From an uncultured Chthonomonadaceae bacterium (lineage in GTDB: Bacteria; Armatimonadota; Fimbriimonadia; Fimbriimonadales; Fimbriimonadaceae), in the NCBI GenBank assembly GCA_946479035.1, contig CAMLDW010000009.1:1-64000 (forward strand): DNA of 64,000 bases, given 5' to 3'. The notes under the pieces are model-generated. The model made no database searches. It saw nothing but the letters and a program-made list of their open reading frames with translations, and was not told where the DNA came from. This document shows, in pieces, positions 60,091 to 64,000 of the stretch (positions within the stretch are counted from its first letter, which is position 1; every line of letters begins with the position of its first letter). The position numbers and the translations under genes are program-made.

Positions 60091-60561
60091 TCACAGAGCC
60101 TTCGACATTCGGGCGACCCGGAAAGTGCCGCCGAACGCCGGCTTGTCGAACTCGCTTTCGACCGTCCAGCCGCGCGCCTCGAACCGTGGCCGGGCGAACA
60201 GGGAAGCCTCTGTCGTCGCAGTCTCGCACCCGTGCCGCGCGAGCCCCTCCTCGGCCCTCGCCAGCAGCGCAGAACCCACTCCCGCGCCGATGTGCACAGG
60301 GTCCACGTACCACATCCCCAAAACCGCCATCTCTGGGTGGTAAGAGGCGAACCCGATCACCTTTCCTTCGCTCTCCGCCACGACGATCGCCTCGCCAGTC
60401 GCGGCGACGCGCGCAAACTTCGTCGCGTCCAGCCCCTCGATCCACCTATCGATCGGGTCAGCGTCGTAGAGCGGGCGAAGGCACTCCTCGACCGCGCGAC
60501 TTTGGACCTCCGCGAGTGCCGCGTAGTCGAGCTCTGTCGCGCTTCGAACGGAGAATGTCAC
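60091..60561 (-). CDS. GNAT family N-acetyltransferase
   Basis: A 156-residue GNAT domain: EAIVVAESEGKVIGFASYHPEM, YVDPVHIGAGVGSALLARAEEGL with the acetyl-CoA loop Q/RxxGxG-like GAGVGSALL, and ARPRFEARGWTVESEF. The GTG at 60561 lacks a clear SD. It converges with the DinB-like gene. Substrate unknown. Confidence 0.88.
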   Translation of the reverse strand: MTFSVRSATELDYAALAEVQSRAVEECLRPLYDADPIDRWIEGLDATKFARVAATGEAIVVAESEGKVIGFASYHPEMAVLGMWYVDPVHIGAGVGSALLARAEEGLARHGCETATTEASLFARPRFEARGWTVESEFDKPAFGGTFRVARMSKAL

Positions 60562-60680
60562 TTCTTCTGCGCATGCGCGCTTCTTGGCATGCTCAATGGA
60601 ATTGGCTCGTCACTATGGGCACAGGCGCCGGCTCCCAACCGACGCATGCATTCCATAACGGAACTATCTTGTCCCAAGGA

Positions 60681-60714
60681 CCCCTCCCCTCGGACCAAAG
60701 ATCGAGGGGAGGGG
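60681..60714. repeat. Perfect 12-bp GC hairpin, intergenic
   Basis: CCCCTCCCCTCG (60681-60692) and CGAGGGGAGGGG (60703-60714) flank a 10-base loop, followed by CAGGGG. It lies between two minus-strand genes and resembles the hairpins at 17-83 and 31249-31268. No T-run follows, so termination is uncertain. Confidence 0.5.
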
Positions 60715-60726
60715 CAGGGGACAGGT

Positions 60727-61626
60727 CTACTTCGGCACCGTTGAGTTGCCGCCGCCGCTCGGCCGCTGCGGCATGACGAACTTGAACGGCTTGCCGGTCA
60801 TCTTCGTCCACTTCGCCTTTTGCGCCTGAGTCAGTACTGCAAGAACCTTGTTCAGGGTCTCTTCGCGCTGCTTCTGTCTCTCTTCCGGCGTCATCGGCTG
60901 ACCGCCGCCCGGTGCTGCTCCTCCAGGTGCGGCTTGGCCGCCAGGAGCGCCGCCCTGAGGGCGCTGGGGCATGAGCGCTTCGATCTTCTTCGTCTGGTCG
61001 GCGGTGATCCCGAGTGCCTTCACGACGTCAGGGTTCGAGAACGCGCGCGCACCCATCATCTGGTACTGGATCTCCTGGATCCGTGCCTTCTGCGCCGGGG
61101 TCAGGATCGCCTTGATCTTCGTCTCGAGCTCGTCGCGCTGCTTCTGCCGCTCTTCCGGCGTCATTTGCTGCCCGCCGCCGGCCGGGGCCGCTTGGGCGCC
61201 GCCCGCTGCGCCGCCCTGCGGGCGCGCTGGGATCAGCGCCTGGATCTTCTTGGCCTGCTCGTCGGTGATGCCGAGCTCCTTCTTGAACTGGTCGTTGGTG
61301 GCTAGGAAGCCGAGGCCGAAGCCGCGACCGCCGCCACCGCCGCCGCGCTGGCCGCCGCCCGCCGTGGGTGGCGCGTCCCCGCCGCCCGGCGTTTGGACGC
61401 CGGTCGCGCCCTGGGTCGTTGTGGTCGTGGTGGAAGAAGGAGCGCCGCTAGCCGTGTCGGGTGCGAGCGCGGAGCTGGTCGGCGTTTTCTGGCTGACCTT
61501 GGTGCCGTCGTCGATGGGCTTGTCCGCCGTGCCGCCGTTTGCCGGGGCGGTGGAGGGGGCGCATCCGATCGCAGCGGCTGCGACGAGCGCAGCGATGGCT
61601 GTCTTGAAAAGCGTGGGTTTGTTCAT
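60727..61626 (-). CDS. Lipoprotein with two tandem LTXXQ-like domains
   Basis: A secreted lipoprotein of 299 residues with a lipobox (AAAIGC) near residue 22. Ser/Thr/Gly-rich linker and poly-Gly (about 45-105) are followed by two copies of one module: residues 112-196 (NDQFKKELGITDEQAKKIQALI, LTPAQKARI) and 199-281 (NPDVVKALGITADQTKKIEALM, LTQAQKAKW). Both share MTPEERQKQR. LTXXQ modules occur in Spy/CpxP-type envelope stress proteins. ATG 61626 starts the lipoprotein signal. Confidence 0.8.
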   Translation of the reverse strand: MNKPTLFKTAIAALVAAAAIGCAPSTAPANGGTADKPIDDGTKVSQKTPTSSALAPDTASGAPSSTTTTTTQGATGVQTPGGGDAPPTAGGGQRGGGGGGRGFGLGFLATNDQFKKELGITDEQAKKIQALIPARPQGGAAGGAQAAPAGGGQQMTPEERQKQRDELETKIKAILTPAQKARIQEIQYQMMGARAFSNPDVVKALGITADQTKKIEALMPQRPQGGAPGGQAAPGGAAPGGGQPMTPEERQKQREETLNKVLAVLTQAQKAKWTKMTGKPFKFVMPQRPSGGGNSTVPK

Positions 61627-61704
61627 GGCCTTATCAATCCATAACGGGCCGGCGGGTAGCCCCGTTCCGGCCTGTGGGGGGGATAGACGCTCGTTTCGCC
61701 AGTT

Positions 61705-61740
61705 CGGATCAGTCGGATCGGCCCGATCGGTCGGATTGGC
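61705..61740. repeat. Four degenerate 9-bp tandem repeats
   Basis: CGGATCAGT, CGGATCGGC, CCGATCGGT and CGGATTGGC occupy 61705-61740 end to end. They lie in the 133-base gap between the divergent lipoprotein and mqnC starts, 7 bases before the mqnC -10. They might be binding sites or just a slippage product. Confidence 0.45.
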
Positions 61741-61759
61741 TCCAAGTACACTCGCGGCG

Positions 61760-62842
61760 ATGGCGGCTACGGCGCCCCGGACGCATATCGACTCGATCGC
61801 CGACAAGGTGTTCGCCGACCAGCGCATCAGCGCCGAGGACGCGCTCGCGCTCTTCGAGCACCCGAACCTGCCGGACCTGGCGGCTCTGGCCACGCACCGG
61901 CGCAACCTTCGGACCGACCCGAAGACCGTCACCTATGTCGTCGGGCGGATCCTCAACTACACGAACGTCTGCTGGGTGCGGTGCAAGTTCTGCGCTTTTT
62001 ATCGAGTGCCCAACCACGCCGAGGGGTACACGCTCTCTGAGACGGAGATTTTGGAGAAGGTCGCCGACACGGTCTCTCAGGGCGGGACGGAGATCCTGTT
62101 CCAGGGCGGGCTGAACCCGAAGCTGAAGATCGACTGGTACCTCGACATCTTCTCAAAGATCAAGTCTGCGTTTCCATCCGTGAACCTGCACGCTCTCTCG
62201 CCCGCGGAGCTGATCTACATCGCGCACATCTCGAAGCTGTCTTTGCGCGATTGTCTCGAGCAGTTGAAGTCGGTGGGGCACGAGTCGATCCCTGGCGCGG
62301 GCGGCGAGATCCTAGTGGACCGCGTTCGCAAGATCATCGCGCCGTACAAGGACACGACCGACGAGTGGCTCGCTTGCATGCGGACCGCTTCTTCGTTGGG
62401 GATGCGGTCGTCGGCGTCGATGATGTTCGGGCACGTCGAGACGATGGCGGACCGCGTGGAGCACTTGGGACGGATCAGGGACCTGCAGGACGAGTGTGCG
62501 CCGTTCCGTGCTTTTGTGACGTGGTCGTTCCAGCCGGAGGAGACGAACCTGCCGGTGGCGCGCAAGGCTTCCGCGTTTGATTATCTGCGGACCGTGGCGG
62601 TATCGCGCGTTTTCTTGGACAACTTCGACCACGTGCAGCTTTCGATCCTGACGCAGGGGCCGAAGATCGCGCAGATTGGGCTGGGGTATGGGGCCGACGA
62701 CTTCGGCTCGACGATGATCGAGGAGAACGTGGTGTCTGCTGCGGGGAACAAGTTCATCCTGAACTCCGAGGAGTTCGAGCGGCTGATCACGGACGCGGGC
62801 TACACGCCTCGGCGTCGGAATACGCGGTACGAGCTGATCTGA
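61760..62842 (+). CDS. mqnC: Cyclic dehypoxanthinyl futalosine synthase
   Basis: A radical-SAM enzyme of the futalosine menaquinone pathway. The cluster motif is CWVRCKFCAFY (CxxxCxxC) near residue 71-78. SIPGAGGEILVDRVR and MRSSASMMFGHVETMADRVEHL distinguish it from MqnE. The 360-residue length fits. TACACT ends 7 bases before ATG 61760. An upstream open frame is a shadow of the lipoprotein. Other mqn genes are not here; the amidohydrolase and mtnP-like genes might contribute. Confidence 0.93.
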   Translation: MAATAPRTHIDSIADKVFADQRISAEDALALFEHPNLPDLAALATHRRNLRTDPKTVTYVVGRILNYTNVCWVRCKFCAFYRVPNHAEGYTLSETEILEKVADTVSQGGTEILFQGGLNPKLKIDWYLDIFSKIKSAFPSVNLHALSPAELIYIAHISKLSLRDCLEQLKSVGHESIPGAGGEILVDRVRKIIAPYKDTTDEWLACMRTASSLGMRSSASMMFGHVETMADRVEHLGRIRDLQDECAPFRAFVTWSFQPEETNLPVARKASAFDYLRTVAVSRVFLDNFDHVQLSILTQGPKIAQIGLGYGADDFGSTMIEENVVSAAGNKFILNSEEFERLITDAGYTPRRRNTRYELI

Positions 62843-62890
62843 ATCCCGCGCGGCCTTGCGCTTTCGCGAATCGTCCGTCAGAATAGGCTA

Positions 62891-64000
62891 ATGTCCGCGA
62901 CCGCGTACCAAACGACTGAACCGATTCACAGCCCGACTAGAAATCGAATTAGCGTTGAGGATCGTGCCTTTCACGACTGGTACCGCTTCGTTCTCTCGTT
63001 TCCGCCGCATCTCGTAAGGCACTACTTAGACGTGTTTGACCCGCCATCAGGAACCGCGGTTCTCGACCCGTTCTGTGGGACTGGAACCACGCTGGTCGAG
63101 GGGATGAAGCTAGGTTTCGACGTGTGCGGTATTGAAGCAAACCCTATGGCGCACTTTGCATCGACCGTGAAAACAAGCTGGCGTGTTGACGGCGCCGGGT
63201 TAGCCGCAGCTAGCAAGAGGTTAGCAAAGCGTGCTCAAGATCAACTTGACGAGGAGGGATTTCCAGAACCAGAAGAAAACGCAAAGGTTCGCGAACGCAA
63301 TCTCTTTGGACTTCACAGCCTCAATAGCGAACAAGACGCGCTGCTGCTAAAAGGCTCCATTTCTCAGATACCGCTGCACCGGGTGCTGACTTTGCTCGAG
63401 AAAATCGGACGCTCGAAGGACGAGTTTAAGGACATTCAGCGGTTGGCAGTCGCCAAATCCCTCGTTGGCCCGGTAGGCAATCTGCACTTTGGCCCTGAAG
63501 TCGGGGTTCTTCGCAAGAAGCGCTTGGATGCGCCAGTTGTTTCGCATTGGCTAGACAACGTCCTGGGCAGTGCGTCGGATCTCGACGTGGTTGCCAGCGC
63601 CCGGATTCCCAATAGCCGTGTCCATCTTGCCGACTCGCGAAACTCAATCCGGAGCATAAGAGAGCAAAGCATCGGCGCACTCTTTACGTCGCCGCCCTAT
63701 CCGAATGAGAAGGACTATACGAGGACAACGCGACTCGAAAGCGTGCTTCTTGACTTCATCGGCACTCGATCCGAATTGCGTTCGTTGAAGAAGGGCCTCC
63801 TACGTTCGAACACGCGCAACATTTATGTTTCGGACAGGGATCATGAGATTGGACTTCGCTACCCGCGAATCAAAAAGATGTGCGTCGCCATCGAAGATAG
63901 ACGCAAAGAATTGGGCAAAACATCCGGTTTCGAGCGCCTCTACTGGAAGGTGACGGCATCCTATTTTGGTGGCATGGAGCGACACCTAGAATCTCTCAAG
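62891..64000 (+). CDS. DNA methyltransferase (SPPY motif), partial at the right edge
   Basis: The frame is open from ATG 62891 to the window edge (370 codons, no stop). Motif I is DPFCGTGTTLVEG (residues 59-71) with IEAN (81-84); motif IV is SPPYPNEKDY (267-276), typical of N4-cytosine or N6-adenine methylases. The gene looks AT-richer, with more AGA, TTA, GAA and AAA codons than its neighbours. CAGAAT ends 6 bases before the ATG. It could be part of a restriction-modification or defence locus beyond the window. Confidence 0.85.
   Translation, partial: MSATAYQTTEPIHSPTRNRISVEDRAFHDWYRFVLSFPPHLVRHYLDVFDPPSGTAVLDPFCGTGTTLVEGMKLGFDVCGIEANPMAHFASTVKTSWRVDGAGLAAASKRLAKRAQDQLDEEGFPEPEENAKVRERNLFGLHSLNSEQDALLLKGSISQIPLHRVLTLLEKIGRSKDEFKDIQRLAVAKSLVGPVGNLHFGPEVGVLRKKRLDAPVVSHWLDNVLGSASDLDVVASARIPNSRVHLADSRNSIRSIREQSIGALFTSPPYPNEKDYTRTTRLESVLLDFIGTRSELRSLKKGLLRSNTRNIYVSDRDHEIGLRYPRIKKMCVAIEDRRKELGKTSGFERLYWKVTASYFGGMERHLESLK

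Overview
The window is a GC-rich, gene-dense bacterial chromosome segment with short intergenic gaps and no gene-free stretch over 300 bases. I recognise about 60 protein genes, one SRP RNA gene and no tRNA, rRNA, CRISPR array or insertion sequence. The mix suggests Armatimonadota, probably near Fimbriimonadia. It includes prepilin/H-X9-DG proteins, large exported STN-domain proteins with glycine tails, an LTXXQ lipoprotein, GH116 and GH127 glycosidases, futalosine-pathway menaquinone synthesis and flagellar/chemotaxis fragments. The lineage is an inference from gene content only.

Layout. 1-1.2 kb: nuoC and nuoA (minus), preceded by two GC hairpins. 1.2-3.6 kb: trpD-trpC-trpF. 3.7-7.1 kb: ABC exporter ATPase and permease plus an exported helical-repeat protein. 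7.1-11 kb: SRP RNA, dnaX, ybaB, recR, purD. 11-15.1 kb: a DUF4870-like membrane protein, purB and the first large STN-like exported protein. 15-18.9 kb: SRAP protein, dprA-like and mtnP-like genes, beta-CASP hydrolase. 18.9-23.2 kb: GH127, an ECF sigma/anti-sigma pair and a Gfo/Idh/MocA oxidoreductase. 23.2-27.1 kb: pstB with a Pho-box-like site, aroC, a pterin dehydratase, pckA. 27.1-32.6 kb: an H-X9-DG protein, an LCP ligase, a prepilin, an amidohydrolase, an alkyltransferase-like protein, a carboxylate symporter. 32.7-37.9 kb: tgt, der, grpE, glmM, coaX. 37.9-42.4 kb: an HhH-GPD-like orphan and a three-gene envelope operon (Ig-like protein, PorV/FadL-like barrel, degenerate caspase). 42.4-49 kb: a HAD phosphatase, cheW, HDOD, fliD, a NatAB-type exporter and a possible small RNA. 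49-58.7 kb: GH116 with an inserted domain, cupin, gluQ, the second STN-like protein, half of a sugar ABC importer, alkD. 58.8-64 kb: PhyH, DinB, GNAT, the LTXXQ lipoprotein, mqnC and a DNA methyltransferase cut by the window edge.

Two patterns run through the window. First, most genes that begin a transcription unit have a TANNNT-type -10 hexamer ending only 5-9 bases before the start codon and no ribosome-binding site, so they look leaderless; genes inside operons often overlap by ATGA/GTGA. Second, several exported or envelope proteins do not match well-described families or carry degenerate active sites. These are the two large STN-like paralogs, the caspase-fold protein whose His and Cys motifs are both changed, and the barrel and Ig-like proteins encoded with it. 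That 38.8-42.4 kb operon and the STN family are the best candidates for something undescribed.
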